Origin: Sphingomonadales bacterium
Lineage (GTDB): Bacteria > Pseudomonadota > Alphaproteobacteria > Sphingomonadales > Sphingomonadaceae
NCBI GenBank assembly: GCA_027486415.1
Contig: JAIXPC010000011.1
Location: 417,411 to 481,410, forward strand
DNA length: 64,000 bases
Direction of reading: 5' to 3'
Positions 27,633-37,246 of this stretch are shown in pieces. The notes below the pieces were generated by a model, which saw nothing but the letters and a program-made list of their open reading frames with translations, made no database searches and was not told where the DNA came from. Each line of letters opens with the position of its first letter. The first letter of the stretch is position 1. A program made the translations under genes and the position numbers.

Positions 27633-28442
27633 ATGGCGCTGCGGCACTTCATCAAGATGCACGGGCTGGGAAATGATTTCCTGGTGATCGATGCGCGCGC
27701 AGAACCGGTGACGCTCAGCGAAACGCAGGTGCGCCGCCTGGCCGACCGCCACACCGGCATCGGCTTTGATCAGCTGATCGTGATCGAACCCAGCGCCGTT
27801 GCCGATGTGCGGTTGCGGTTCTGGAACAGCGATGGCGGCGAGGTTGCCGCCTGCGGCAATGGCAGCCGCGCGGCGGCGACCCTGCTGGGTGGAGATCGCC
27901 GCATCGAAACCGCTGGCGGCCTGCTGGATGGCCATGCCGTTGCCGGCGGCGCCGAGGTCGACATGGGCAAGGCGCGCTGGGACTGGGATCAGGTTCCCCT
28001 CGCCTACCCCATGGACACCGCCGCCCTGCCGCTGGCGTGGGATGATCTGGCAGCGCCCAGCGCGCTTTCGGTCGGCAATCCGCACGCGGTGTTCTTTGTT
28101 TCCGATGCTGCGGCCGTTGCGCTTGAGGCGATCGGCCCGACCATCGAGCATGACCCGGTGTTCCCGGAACGGGTGAATGTCGGCATCGCGCAGGTGACGG
28201 CGCGCGACCAGATGATCCTGCGCGTGTGGGAACGCGGCGCCGGCGCGACCCTCGCTTGCGGCACGGGTGCGGTGGCCGCGGTGGCTGCGGCGCGGCGGCG
28301 CGGGCTTGTGGATGCGCGTGTTCGCGTCTCGTTGCCGGGCGGCGATCTGGTCATTACCTGCCGGGATGATGGCCATCTGCTGCTGGCCGGCCCGGCCGTG
28401 ATCGCCTTTACCGGCGACGTTGATCTGGAGCGTTATGCATGA
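27633..28442 (+). CDS. dapF: Diaminopimelate epimerase
   Basis: Converts LL- to meso-diaminopimelate for lysine and peptidoglycan synthesis. The product has 269 residues, and the two catalytic cysteines are present in ACGNGSRAAA and LACGTGAVAA. The N-terminus MALRHFIKMHGLGNDFLVID is diagnostic. The stop overlaps the ftsY start (ATGA), so dapF and ftsY are coupled. In many Alphaproteobacteria a mtaB-type gene lies between them; here it is missing. Confidence 0.96.
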   Translation: MALRHFIKMHGLGNDFLVIDARAEPVTLSETQVRRLADRHTGIGFDQLIVIEPSAVADVRLRFWNSDGGEVAACGNGSRAAATLLGGDRRIETAGGLLDGHAVAGGAEVDMGKARWDWDQVPLAYPMDTAALPLAWDDLAAPSALSVGNPHAVFFVSDAAAVALEAIGPTIEHDPVFPERVNVGIAQVTARDQMILRVWERGAGATLACGTGAVAAVAAARRRGLVDARVRVSLPGGDLVITCRDDGHLLLAGPAVIAFTGDVDLERYA

Positions 28443-29353
28443 GCTGGTTTGGGCGGCTGACGCAGGGCCTGGCGAAATCGACCAAGCGCCTGACCGACAA
28501 CATCACCGGCCTGGCCACCGGCACACTGCCGCTGGACGATGACCGGCTCGACGAGATCGAGGAGGCGTTGATTGCCGCGGATCTTGGCCCTGCGGTGGCC
28601 GGGCGCATCCGGGACCGCCTTGCCGATCAGAAATTTGCCAAGGGCATCGATGATGCCGGCATCCGGCGCGTGGTGGCCGAGGAAGTGGAAAAGGTGCTGG
28701 CCCCCGTTGCCGTGCCGCTGGCCATCACAAGGCGGCCGCAGGTGGTGCTGGTGGTGGGCGTGAATGGCAGCGGCAAGACGACGACGATCGCCAAGCTGGC
28801 CAATCGCTTAAAGGCCGACGGCAAATCGGTGATGCTGGCCGCTGGCGACACGTTCCGTGCCGCCGCCATCGCCCAGCTGAAGATCTGGGCCGACCGGGTG
28901 GGCGTGCCAATCGTGGCTGGCGATCAGGGCGGCGACGCCGCCAGCCTGGCCTATGACGCGATCCGCAAGGCCACGGATGCGGGCGTTGACGTGCTGATCA
29001 TCGACACCGCCGGGCGGCTGCAGAACAAGGCCGGGCTGATGGATGAGCTGGCCAAGATGAAGCGGGTGATCGGCAAGATCGACGCGACGGCACCGCATGA
29101 CGTGCTGCTGGTGCTGGATGCCACCACCGGTCAGAACGCGCTGAGCCAGATCGAGGTGTTTGGCACGGTGGCGGGTGTGACCGGCCTCGTGATGACAAAG
29201 CTGGATGGATCGGCGCGCGGCGGCATGCTGGTGGCAGCGGCCGAGAAATATCGCCTGCCGATCCACGCCATCGGCGTTGGCGAGGGCATGGACGATCTGC
29301 AGCCCTTTGATGCAGCGGAATTTGCAGCCGCGCTGGCCGGCAGCGGCGACTGA
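28439..29353 (+). CDS. ftsY: Signal recognition particle receptor
   Basis: GTPase that receives SRP-ribosome complexes at the inner membrane. The product has 304 residues, lacking the long acidic A domain of E. coli and keeping only the NG domain. The P-loop GVNGSGKTT starts near residue 106; DTFRAAAIAQL, DTAGRLQNKAGLM and TKLDGSARGG are the other G motifs. The last two helical turns (GEGMDDLQPFDAAEF) are typical. Its partner ffh lies 2.5 kb downstream, separated by a minus-strand GGDEF/EAL gene. Confidence 0.96.
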   Translation: MSWFGRLTQGLAKSTKRLTDNITGLATGTLPLDDDRLDEIEEALIAADLGPAVAGRIRDRLADQKFAKGIDDAGIRRVVAEEVEKVLAPVAVPLAITRRPQVVLVVGVNGSGKTTTIAKLANRLKADGKSVMLAAGDTFRAAAIAQLKIWADRVGVPIVAGDQGGDAASLAYDAIRKATDAGVDVLIIDTAGRLQNKAGLMDELAKMKRVIGKIDATAPHDVLLVLDATTGQNALSQIEVFGTVAGVTGLVMTKLDGSARGGMLVAAAEKYRLPIHAIGVGEGMDDLQPFDAAEFAAALAGSGD

Positions 29354-29357
29354 TCGC

Positions 29358-31682
29358 TCAGCTCGCTGCCCGCAGCGGCAGGCCGGCCTGAGCTGCTGCC
29401 TGGGCAGCGGCAATGGCCTGCGGGATCAGCGTCGCAGGCACAGGCGGCGACAGGCCAAAGCCCTGCGCGCACTGGATGCCGGCAATGCGCGCCATCTCCA
29501 GTTCCGCACGGGTTTCGACGCCTTCGGCAACCAGCATCAGGTTGAGCGAGTGGCCAAGATTGGCGGCGACGCGGAAGATGTCCGCCGCAGCGGCATCTGT
29601 CGGCGCTCCCTGCAAGAGCGAACGCGAGATTTTCAGCGCATTGATCGGCAGCCGCCGCAGCCGGCCGAGCGATGAGAAGCCCGAGCCAAAATCGTCCATG
29701 GCAACGCAGACGCCCAGCGCCATCAGCTGCGCGAGATTGGCCAGACAGGCGGCCTCGTCGGTCATCAGCGCGCTTTCGGTGACCTCCAGCGCCAGCCGCT
29801 GGGGCGGGAGGCCGGCCTGCTGCAGCTCTTCAAGGATTTCCGTCACCATGCCGGGCTGACGCAGATCGGTGACCGACGCGTTGATCCACAGACCGGTGCT
29901 GCCATCGATGGCGGCAATGACCGGGGCCGCCTTGTCGAGCACCAGGCGACGCAGCGTGCCGATCAATCCCCGCGCTTCGGCAACGGCAACCAGCTCTTCC
30001 GGGCTGATATCCTCAAGACCATCCGGCTGCCAGCGCGCCAGCGCTTCCATGGCCACAACGCGCCCGCTCGGCAGATCGACCAGCGGCTGATAGGCGACAT
30101 CGATCCGCCCGGCACGCAGGGCCGCCCGAACCCGGGCATCGATTCCGGCGGCACGCGCCGATTGCTGCTTCAGGTCGGGGGAGAAGCGACAGACCTGGCT
30201 GCCGGGTTGCGCCTTGGCAGACAGCAGCGCCAGATCGGCGGCGCGCAGCAGATCCTCCAGCGCGTCGGCGTCGTGCGGCGCCATCGCGATACCGATGGCG
30301 GCGCCCACCTGCACCTCCGCTTCGCCAAACACCGCGGGCTGGTCGATGGTGTCGATCAGCCGGCGCGCCAGTGCGTGCGCCGCCTCCTCGCTGTCGTCGG
30401 CCAGCAGCACGGCAAATTCGTCCCCGCCCAGGCGCGCGGCAAACAGGCCAAGCTGGGCCGTTCGCAGCCGGAAGCCGACCCGGGTGATGACCCTGTCGCC
30501 GGTGGCGTGGCCATGGCGGTCATTCACCTGCTTGAACCCGTCGAGATCGACCATCAGCAGCGTGAACCGCTCGCTGGCAGCCAGCCGCTGCTGCACCTCT
30601 TCCAGAAAGGCGCGGCGATTGGGCAATCCCGTCACCGGGCAACGGCGCACTTCGCGGTTCAGTTCGGCAATGGCGTTGCGTTCGCCCGAGGTGTCGCGCA
30701 GGGTGATCACCCAGCCCGCATCGGGAATGGGCTGGCAATCCAGATCAAGCGCGCGATCATCATCCAGCCGCAACACGGCGCTGAACGGCTGCCGTGCCGC
30801 CACCAGCATTGCGGCACTGTCCAGAAAGCGTTCGTGGTTGATCTCTGCCGTTCGCATCACCGGGGCGGCCGCCAGCAGGTCGGAAAACAGCGGCGGATCA
30901 GCCGGATCGATGGCATCGCAGCCCAGCAGGTCGAGCGCGGTGCGATTGATGACCACCACCCGCAGATTGCCGTCCAGCACGGCCACCGCCTGCCCCAGAT
31001 GCTGTACCGCGCTGTCGAGCCTGATCCGTTCCGCGGACTGGGCCTCGCGGCCGATCAGCAGGTCAACCCGGTTCTGGAAGGATTGCTGGGCCATGGCAAG
31101 GCACAGCGCGCCATAGACGAGCATGCCGACACCGGCCCCGACGCCCCACGGCTGCGGCCAGTACAGCGCGAGCGCGGCCGCAATGGGCACGGCAATGATG
31201 CCGAGTTGCAGTGCTGCCACCTGCGGCCGTCCCGGGCCAAAGCCGTTGGCCACACCCAGAAAGGCGAGCGTCACCATCACCGTCACGGCTTCGGCGATCA
31301 GCGACGTTGATTGCACCAGCACCGCGCAGCCGATGCCGCCCAGACCGATGGACACGATGATGGTGCCGATGACAAAACGGGTTTCGATGGCGATCAGCCG
31401 GGCCTGCCCCGGATTGCCGCGTGCGGCATCGCAGGCCGTGATGTTGAAGCCAAAGCCGGCCAGCGCCACGCCGGCAAAGAAGATGGCAGCAAGGCTGTTG
31501 GCAGCCACTGCTGCCGCGATGGCCAGAAAGGCCGCCACCGGGCCGGCCAGCAGGAACGACAGGAAATAATTGCCGAGATCGCGCGTCAGTTCGGCCTGCA
31601 GGGCCGGCGGCAGTGCGGCCCCCCGCCCCCGCAGCACACGGTCGCGCAGCAGCGCGCCTTGCCGATTGAACCACATACGCAT
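29358..31682 (-). CDS. Membrane GGDEF-EAL cyclic-di-GMP protein
   Basis: A protein of about 774 residues. The N-terminal part has five to six membrane helices (about residues 35-210), then a PAS-like domain, a GGDEF domain with intact RLGGDEFAV, and an EAL domain. The cyclase active site looks functional, but the RxxD inhibitory site five residues before GGDEF is absent. The EAL domain keeps EAL, the asparagine in WINAS, EVTES, DDFGSGFSSL, EGVET and QGF, but the usual LKID reads LKIS. It may be bifunctional or mainly a synthase. The start is chosen between methionines at 31682 and 31676. Confidence 0.88.
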   Translation of the reverse strand: MRMWFNRQGALLRDRVLRGRGAALPPALQAELTRDLGNYFLSFLLAGPVAAFLAIAAAVAANSLAAIFFAGVALAGFGFNITACDAARGNPGQARLIAIETRFVIGTIIVSIGLGGIGCAVLVQSTSLIAEAVTVMVTLAFLGVANGFGPGRPQVAALQLGIIAVPIAAALALYWPQPWGVGAGVGMLVYGALCLAMAQQSFQNRVDLLIGREAQSAERIRLDSAVQHLGQAVAVLDGNLRVVVINRTALDLLGCDAIDPADPPLFSDLLAAAPVMRTAEINHERFLDSAAMLVAARQPFSAVLRLDDDRALDLDCQPIPDAGWVITLRDTSGERNAIAELNREVRRCPVTGLPNRRAFLEEVQQRLAASERFTLLMVDLDGFKQVNDRHGHATGDRVITRVGFRLRTAQLGLFAARLGGDEFAVLLADDSEEAAHALARRLIDTIDQPAVFGEAEVQVGAAIGIAMAPHDADALEDLLRAADLALLSAKAQPGSQVCRFSPDLKQQSARAAGIDARVRAALRAGRIDVAYQPLVDLPSGRVVAMEALARWQPDGLEDISPEELVAVAEARGLIGTLRRLVLDKAAPVIAAIDGSTGLWINASVTDLRQPGMVTEILEELQQAGLPPQRLALEVTESALMTDEAACLANLAQLMALGVCVAMDDFGSGFSSLGRLRRLPINALKISRSLLQGAPTDAAAADIFRVAANLGHSLNLMLVAEGVETRAELEMARIAGIQCAQGFGLSPPVPATLIPQAIAAAQAAAQAGLPLRAAS

Positions 31683-31754
31683 ACGCCCATCACTCTGGCA
31701 TTCACTTATCACTTACCACGTGCAACGTCGGATGAACAGGGTGGCGGCAATCGC

Positions 31755-31783
31755 TTGACCGGCCCTGCCACTGCGCCTATGGG
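31755..31783 (+). promoter_or_regulatory. Predicted sigma-70 promoter for ffh operon
   Basis: TTGACC (31755-31760), a 17-bp spacer and TATGGG (31778-31783) lie in the gap between the divergent GGDEF-EAL gene and ffh. The implied transcript start near 31790 gives a leader of about 125 nt before the TTG start at 31916. Confidence 0.4.
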
Positions 31784-31915
31784 GTGCGCGGGCCCGGCAA
31801 TGGGTCCATGCGTCCGAGGATGCACGCCGGCCAGCGAGTTTTCGCCCGCCGGCGCGTTTCCATTTGGAGGCAGCCGAAGTTTGTTGGCAAAGTTTCGCGA
31901 AAGGGCCTTTGGGCT

Positions 31916-33412
31916 TTGTTTGACAGTCTTTCCGAACGCCTTGGCGGCATATTCGAGCGGTTGCGCGGCCGTGGCGCGCTGACCGAGATCGATGTGCGTG
32001 CCGCGATGCGCGAAGTGCGCGTGGCGCTGCTGGAAGCCGATGTCGCCCTGCCCGTCGTCAAGGATTTCATCGAGAACGCCACCCAGCGCGCCATCGGTGC
32101 CGAGGTCATCAAGTCGGTCACGCCCGGCCAGCAGGTTGTCAAGATCGTCAATGATTGCCTGGTCGAACTGCTTGGCGGTGAGGACGAGCCGGCCCCGCTG
32201 AAGATCGCGGTCACGCCGCCCGCTGTCGTCATGATGGTCGGCCTGCAGGGTTCGGGCAAGACGACGAGCAGCGCCAAGCTGGCGAGCTGGCTGGCCACGC
32301 GTGAACGCAAGAAGGTGATGATGGCCAGCCTGGACGTGGCGCGTCCGGCCGCCCAGGAACAGTTGCGCGTGCTGGGCGAGCAGCTGGAGATTGCCACCCT
32401 GCCGATCATCGCCGGGCAGACGCCGGTGCAGATCGCCGAGCGCGCTCGCCAGTCGGCCCGCCTGCAGGGCTTTGACGTCATCATCCTCGATACCGCCGGC
32501 CGCCTGGGCGTCGATGAGGCGCTGATGACCGAGATGGCGGCAATCGCCACGGCCACCACGCCCGACGAGATCCTGCTCGTCGTCGACAGCCTGACCGGCC
32601 AGGACGCCGTGAACGTGGCCAGCGCCTTCAAGGAGCGCGTGGCGCTGACCGGCGTGATCCTGACCCGCATGGACGGTGATGCCCGCGGCGGTGCGGCGCT
32701 GTCGATGCGGAGCGTCACCGGTGCTCCGATCCGTTTTGCCGGTGTCGGCGAAAAGCTGGATGCGCTGGAGCTGTTCGATGCCCGCCGTGTTGCGGGGCGC
32801 ATCCTTGGCATGGGCGACATCGTCGGCCTTGTTGAAAAGGCCGCTGCCAATTTCGAAGCCGAACAGGCCGAGAAGATGGCGGAGAAGCTGGCCAAGGGCC
32901 AGTTCGACATGGACGACCTGCGCCAGCAGCTGGGGCAGATGAAGAAGATGGGCGGGCTTTCGGGCCTCGCCGCGATGATGCCCGGCATGGGCGCCGCCAA
33001 GAAGGCCATGGATTCGGGCGCGATCAATCCCAAGCTGCTCGACCGGATGGAAGCCATCATCCTGTCGATGACGCCCAAGGAGCGTGCCAAGCCGGAGATC
33101 ATCACCGCCAAGCGCAAGATCCGCATCGCCAATGGCTCTGGCACCACCGTGCAGGATGTCAACAAGGTGCTGAAGATGCACCAGGAAATGGCGAACGCCA
33201 TGAAGCGCCTGAAGAAGATGGGCGGCATGAAGGGCATGATGAAGATGCTGGCCGGGATGGGTGGCATGCCCGGCCCGGACGGCGGCGCCGGCGGCGCCAA
33301 GGATACCGGGGGCCCCGGCGGCGCGATCGATTTGGGGGCGGTTGGCCGGATGTTCGGCCGCCCCGGGTTGGGCAGCCTGCCGCCCGGCTTCAACAAGTTT
33401 GGCAGAAAATAA
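31916..33412 (+). CDS. ffh: Signal recognition particle protein
   Basis: GTPase that binds signal sequences of nascent inner-membrane proteins and 4.5S RNA. The product has 498 residues. The N domain begins at a TTG codon (L/M-FDSLSERLGGIFERL); the frame runs on to an ATG at 31784 but the extra 44 codons do not resemble the family. G-domain motifs are GLQGSGKTTSSAKLA, DVARPAAQEQL, DTAGRLGVDE and TRMDGDARGG. The M domain ends in methionine-rich helices (MKRLKKMGGMKGMMKML). It leads the operon ffh-rpsP-rimM-trmD-rplS. Confidence 0.96.
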   Translation: MFDSLSERLGGIFERLRGRGALTEIDVRAAMREVRVALLEADVALPVVKDFIENATQRAIGAEVIKSVTPGQQVVKIVNDCLVELLGGEDEPAPLKIAVTPPAVVMMVGLQGSGKTTSSAKLASWLATRERKKVMMASLDVARPAAQEQLRVLGEQLEIATLPIIAGQTPVQIAERARQSARLQGFDVIILDTAGRLGVDEALMTEMAAIATATTPDEILLVVDSLTGQDAVNVASAFKERVALTGVILTRMDGDARGGAALSMRSVTGAPIRFAGVGEKLDALELFDARRVAGRILGMGDIVGLVEKAAANFEAEQAEKMAEKLAKGQFDMDDLRQQLGQMKKMGGLSGLAAMMPGMGAAKKAMDSGAINPKLLDRMEAIILSMTPKERAKPEIITAKRKIRIANGSGTTVQDVNKVLKMHQEMANAMKRLKKMGGMKGMMKMLAGMGGMPGPDGGAGGAKDTGGPGGAIDLGAVGRMFGRPGLGSLPPGFNKFGRK

Positions 33413-33447
33413 CCGCAATCACCTGACATCACGAAAAGGAATATCAC

Positions 33448-33948
33448 ATGGCTACTACCATTCGTCTTGCCCGCGGCGGCATGAAGAAGCGTCCGTTCTA
33501 CCGCATCGTCGTTTCGGACAACCGCAGCCCGCGTGACGGCAAGTTCCTGGAAAAGCTGGGCACCTACAACCCGCTGCTGCCCAAGGATTCGGCCGAGCGC
33601 GTGACGCTGGACACCGAGCGCGCCGCCTATTGGCTGAGCGTTGGCGCGCAGCCGACCGACCGCGTCGCCCGCTTCCTGGATGCCGCTGGCCTGCGCACCC
33701 GCGCTGCCAAGAACAACCCGAACAAGGCCGAACCGGGCGCCAAGGCCAAGGAACGCCTGGAAATGGCTGCCCAGAAGGCTGCCGAAGCCGCCGAAGCTGC
33801 TGCTGCCGCCGAGGCCGAAGCCGCTGAAGCCGCTGCCGCCGCTGCTGCCGCCCCGGGCGAAGAAGCGCCGGCCCCCGAAGCGGCTGTCGAAGTCGCTGCT
33901 GAAGAGGCCCCGGCTGCTGACGCTGCCGAAGGCGAAGCCGCCGAATAA
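33448..33948 (+). CDS. rpsP: 30S ribosomal protein S16 with long Ala/Glu tail
   Basis: The first 80-85 residues are a normal S16 ([23 protein letters not shown]). The total is 166 residues because of a C-terminal tail of some 75 residues made almost only of alanine, glutamate, proline and valine. Alphaproteobacterial S16 often carries an acidic/alanine-rich tail, though length varies. The start has AAAAGGA 7-8 nt upstream. It is the second gene of the operon, 35 bp after ffh, 12 bp before rimM. Confidence 0.96.
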   Translation: MATTIRLARGGMKKRPFYRIVVSDNRSPRDGKFLEKLGTYNPLLPKDSAERVTLDTERAAYWLSVGAQPTDRVARFLDAAGLRTRAAKNNPNKAEPGAKAKERLEMAAQKAAEAAEAAAAAEAEAAEAAAAAAAAPGEEAPAPEAAVEVAAEEAPAADAAEGEAAE

Positions 33949-33960
33949 GGCGCGTCTGCG

Positions 33961-34449
33961 ATGGCGGCCGAACAGATCGTGCTGGCCGCCATCACCGGCG
34001 CCCATGGCATTCGTGGCGAGGTGCGGCTGAAGCTGTTCACCGACGATGCCGACAGTCTGGCCCGTCACGCCCGTTTCGAAACGGGTGGGCGGGCCTTGGT
34101 CGTTGCGGCCATCCGCCCCGACAAGCCGGGCACCGCCGTCGCCCGGTTTCAGGGCATCACTGACCGGAACACGGCGGAAACCCTGCGCGGACTCACCCTC
34201 ACCGTGCCACGCGAGGCGCTGCCCCCACTGGCAGACGGCGAGTATTATATTGCCGACTACCTGGGCCGCATGGTGATTGACGAAACCGGCGTCGAAGTCG
34301 GCACGGTCAAGGCCATCGAGAATTTCGGTGCCTCCGACATATTGGACATCGCTCTTGCCAGGGGCGGCAGCGTGATGGTGCCGTTCGTTGCGGACGTCGT
34401 CACCGAAGAGGCCGACCGGCTGATCGTGCCATCCGTCTGGCTGCAATGA
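33961..34449 (+). CDS. rimM: Ribosome maturation factor
   Basis: Assists 30S subunit assembly by binding S19 near the 16S 3' domain. The product has 162 residues. The N-terminal RimM domain has [21 protein letters not shown], and the C-terminal PRC-barrel-like domain has [17 protein letters not shown] and [11 protein letters not shown]. The stop overlaps the trmD start (ATGA), so translation is coupled. Confidence 0.94.
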   Translation: MAAEQIVLAAITGAHGIRGEVRLKLFTDDADSLARHARFETGGRALVVAAIRPDKPGTAVARFQGITDRNTAETLRGLTLTVPREALPPLADGEYYIADYLGRMVIDETGVEVGTVKAIENFGASDILDIALARGGSVMVPFVADVVTEEADRLIVPSVWLQ

Positions 34450-35177
34450 GCTGGCGGGCGACGATCCTCACCCTCTATCCGGAGATGTTCCCCGGCCATC
34501 TTGGCCAGAGCCTCGCCGGACGGGCACTGACCGATGGCATCTGGGCGGTCGATGCGGTCAATATCCGCGATTTCGCGACCGACAGGCATCGCACGGTTGA
34601 CGACACGCCGGCCGGCGGCGGCCCCGGCATGGTGCTGAAGGCTGACGTGGTGACCGCAGCGCTTGACAGCGTTGCCGATGGCCGGCCGGTGCTGGCGATG
34701 ACGCCGCGCGGAAGGCCCCTCACCCAGACACGCGTCCGCCAGTTGGCGGCGGGCCCCGGCGCCATCATCCTGTGCGGGCGCTTCGAGGGCTTTGACGAGC
34801 GGATCTTCCATCGCCGCGCCATCGAGGAAGTGTCGATCGGCGATTATGTGCTGTCGGGCGGCGAAGTCGCCGCGCTCGTGGTGATGGATGCTTGCGTGCG
34901 GCTGTTGCCCGGTGTAATGGGCGCGGCTTCGAGCGGGATCGAGGAAAGCCACGAAAGCGGCCTCCTCGAACATCCGCATTATACCAGACCGCCCGAATGG
35001 GAGGGCCTGGCGATCCCCGAAGTGTTGCGATCGGGGGATCATGCCCGCATTGCCCGGTGGCGGCGCGAGCAGTCCGAAGCGGACACACGGTCACGGCGGC
35101 CGGATCTGTGGGACCATCATGGGGATGGTCGGATCCAGTCGCCCTCTGGCGCGCGACGACAGAAGAAAGAGGAATGA
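34446..35177 (+). CDS. trmD: tRNA (guanine-N1)-methyltransferase
   Basis: Methylates G37 next to the anticodon, preventing frameshifts. The product has 243 residues and is a SPOUT enzyme. The SAM-binding knot is seen in [13 protein letters not shown] and [11 protein letters not shown], with [14 protein letters not shown] and the C-terminal [17 protein letters not shown]. It overlaps rimM by 4 bp. rplS begins 1 bp after its stop. Confidence 0.96.
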   Translation: MSWRATILTLYPEMFPGHLGQSLAGRALTDGIWAVDAVNIRDFATDRHRTVDDTPAGGGPGMVLKADVVTAALDSVADGRPVLAMTPRGRPLTQTRVRQLAAGPGAIILCGRFEGFDERIFHRRAIEEVSIGDYVLSGGEVAALVVMDACVRLLPGVMGAASSGIEESHESGLLEHPHYTRPPEWEGLAIPEVLRSGDHARIARWRREQSEADTRSRRPDLWDHHGDGRIQSPSGARRQKKEE

Positions 35178-35178
35178 G

Positions 35179-35553
35179 ATGAATCTCATCCAGCAGATCG
35201 AAGCCGAGCAGATTGCCAAGCTCACCGCCACCCGCCAGATCCCGCAGTTCCGCGCCGGCGACACGCTGCGCGTGGGCGTGAAGGTCGTCGAAGGCGAGCG
35301 CACCCGCGTCCAGAATTACGAAGGCGTGTGCATCGCGCGTTCGAACCGCGGCATCAACTCGTCGTTCACCGTCCGCAAGATCTCGTTCGGTGAAGGCGTG
35401 GAGCGCGTGTTCCCGCTGTACAGCCCGTCGATCGATGCGATCGAAGTCGTGCGCCGCGGTGTCGTGCGCCGCGCCAAGCTCTATTATCTGCGTGGCCGCA
35501 GCGGCAAGTCGGCGCGTATCGTTGAAAAGCGCGACGCTCGTCCGACCGAATAA
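35179..35553 (+). CDS. rplS: 50S ribosomal protein L19
   Basis: A 124-residue large-subunit protein at the 30S-50S interface. Typical segments are [33 protein letters not shown] and [21 protein letters not shown]. The ATG at 35179 follows an AAAGAGGAATGAG ribosome-binding site; the frame opens earlier within trmD but that part is not L19. Last gene of the operon, closed by a strong terminator. Confidence 0.97.
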   Translation: MNLIQQIEAEQIAKLTATRQIPQFRAGDTLRVGVKVVEGERTRVQNYEGVCIARSNRGINSSFTVRKISFGEGVERVFPLYSPSIDAIEVVRRGVVRRAKLYYLRGRSGKSARIVEKRDARPTE

Positions 35554-35571
35554 TCCCCATTCAGATTGCCG

Positions 35572-35608
35572 AAAGGGCGCCGGTGGCACTGCCGCTGGCG
35601 CCCTTTTT
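35572..35608 (+). terminator. Rho-independent terminator after rplS
   Basis: A perfect 10-bp stem is formed by AAAGGGCGCC (35572-35581) and GGCGCCCTTT (35597-35606), with a 15-nt loop and a T-run (35604-35608). It lies 18 bp after the rplS stop and ends the ffh-to-rplS operon. Confidence 0.92.
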
Positions 35609-35646
35609 CGTTGCACTTGGCCCGCCCTGCCCCCTATCTGACGCCC

Positions 35647-36102
35647 ATGGCTTCCCTGCCCTCCCTGCCCCCTTCCGGGACGATCGACGGCGGCATCCAC
35701 CGCCTGAGCCAGCGTGTCTATTTCGAGGATACCGACACGGCGGCGATCATGTATCACGCCAAGTATCTGCATTTCCTGGAGCGGGGACGCACCGAATTCC
35801 TGCGCGTCGCCGGCATCGATCATGGCGCGGCGGTCAAGGCGGGCGATGGCGCCTATGCGGTGACCGAGATGGCGATCAGGTGGCTGCGCCCGGCAAGGCT
35901 GGATGACGTGCTGACCATCGAAACCCGGCTGATTTCGGTGCGGGCCGCCGCCTGCGCCATTGGCCAGCGCATCCTGCGCGGCGACGATGTGCTGCTGGAT
36001 GCGACGCTCACCGCCGTCTTTCTCGATCCCGCCGGCCGCCCGCGCCGGCAACCGCGCGACTGGATGGCGCGCTTTCACGACCTTCTTCAACAGGACGCCT
36101 GA
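35647..36102 (+). CDS. ybgC: Tol-Pal-associated acyl-CoA thioesterase
   Basis: A 151-residue hot-dog-fold thioesterase. The catalytic aspartate is in VYFEDTDTAAIMYHAKYL, with LEFGRTE-like context (FLERGRTEFLR). YbgC hydrolyses short or medium acyl-CoA or acyl-ACP and is almost always the first gene of the tol-pal cluster. The start at 35647 is chosen over 35566 because the latter runs into the rplS terminator. The stop overlaps tolQ (TGATG). Confidence 0.92.
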   Translation: MASLPSLPPSGTIDGGIHRLSQRVYFEDTDTAAIMYHAKYLHFLERGRTEFLRVAGIDHGAAVKAGDGAYAVTEMAIRWLRPARLDDVLTIETRLISVRAAACAIGQRILRGDDVLLDATLTAVFLDPAGRPRRQPRDWMARFHDLLQQDA

Positions 36103-36811
36103 TGCAGACTGACATTGCCCTCAAAGCCGCCGCCGACCTGTCGCCGGTCGCGCTGTTCCTGCAGGCCGATATCGTCGTGAAGGCGGTGATGGCCGGGCTG
36201 CTGCTGGCCTCGATCTGGAGCTGGGCGATCATCCTCGAACGCTCCCGCCGCCTGACCCGCATGAACGCGGAAGCCGCGAAGTTCGAAGACTGGTTCTGGA
36301 AGTCCGACAATCTCGACAGTCTTTATGAGCCCGCGAGCCGCGCCGGCCATCCGTCGGCGCGCGCCTTCATCGCCGGCATGAACGAATGGCGGCGCAGCCT
36401 GGCCGGCAAGGCCGGTCGCGGCATTGATCGCGAAGGTCTGCGCTCACGCCTGGCCAGCGCCACCAGCATCGCCATCGGCCGCGACATCGACGATCTGTCG
36501 GATCGCCTGAACGCGCTCGCCACCATCGGTTCGGTGGCGCCATTCGTCGGCCTGTTCGGCACCGTGTGGGGCATCATGCGAAGCTTTGCCGGCATCGCCG
36601 CCAGCCAGAACACCACGCTGGCCGTCGTGGCGCCGGGAATTGCCGAAGCGCTGTTCGCAACGGCCATCGGCCTGTTCGCCGCCATCCCCGCCGTGATCGG
36701 CTACAATCGCCTGCTCCACCGCGTGAACCGGCTGGAAGCGCGCTTGAACGCCTTTGCCGAGGAATATCTCAACCTCCTGTCGCGCCAGCTTGACGGGATG
36801 GAGGGCAAGTA

Positions 36812-36812
<1 letters not shown>
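36102..36812 (+). CDS. tolQ: Tol-Pal system inner-membrane protein TolQ
   Basis: MotA/ExbB-family proton-channel subunit that, with TolR, energises TolA for outer-membrane constriction during division. The product has 236 residues with three membrane helices: around ADIVVKAVMAGLLLASIWSWA, LATIGSVAPFVGLFGTVWGI and VVAPGIAEALFATAIGLFAAI (each given in part). The conserved threonine and glycine pattern of the channel helices is present. It overlaps ybgC and abuts tolR with one shared base. Confidence 0.95.

Positions 36813-37242
<430 letters not shown>

Positions 37243-37246
<4 letters not shown>

Noticed and set aside
31777-34446. Minus-strand open frame of 889 codons
   Set aside because: It is antisense to ffh, rpsP and rimM and has the serine/alanine/arginine-rich composition of a shadow frame in GC-rich DNA.
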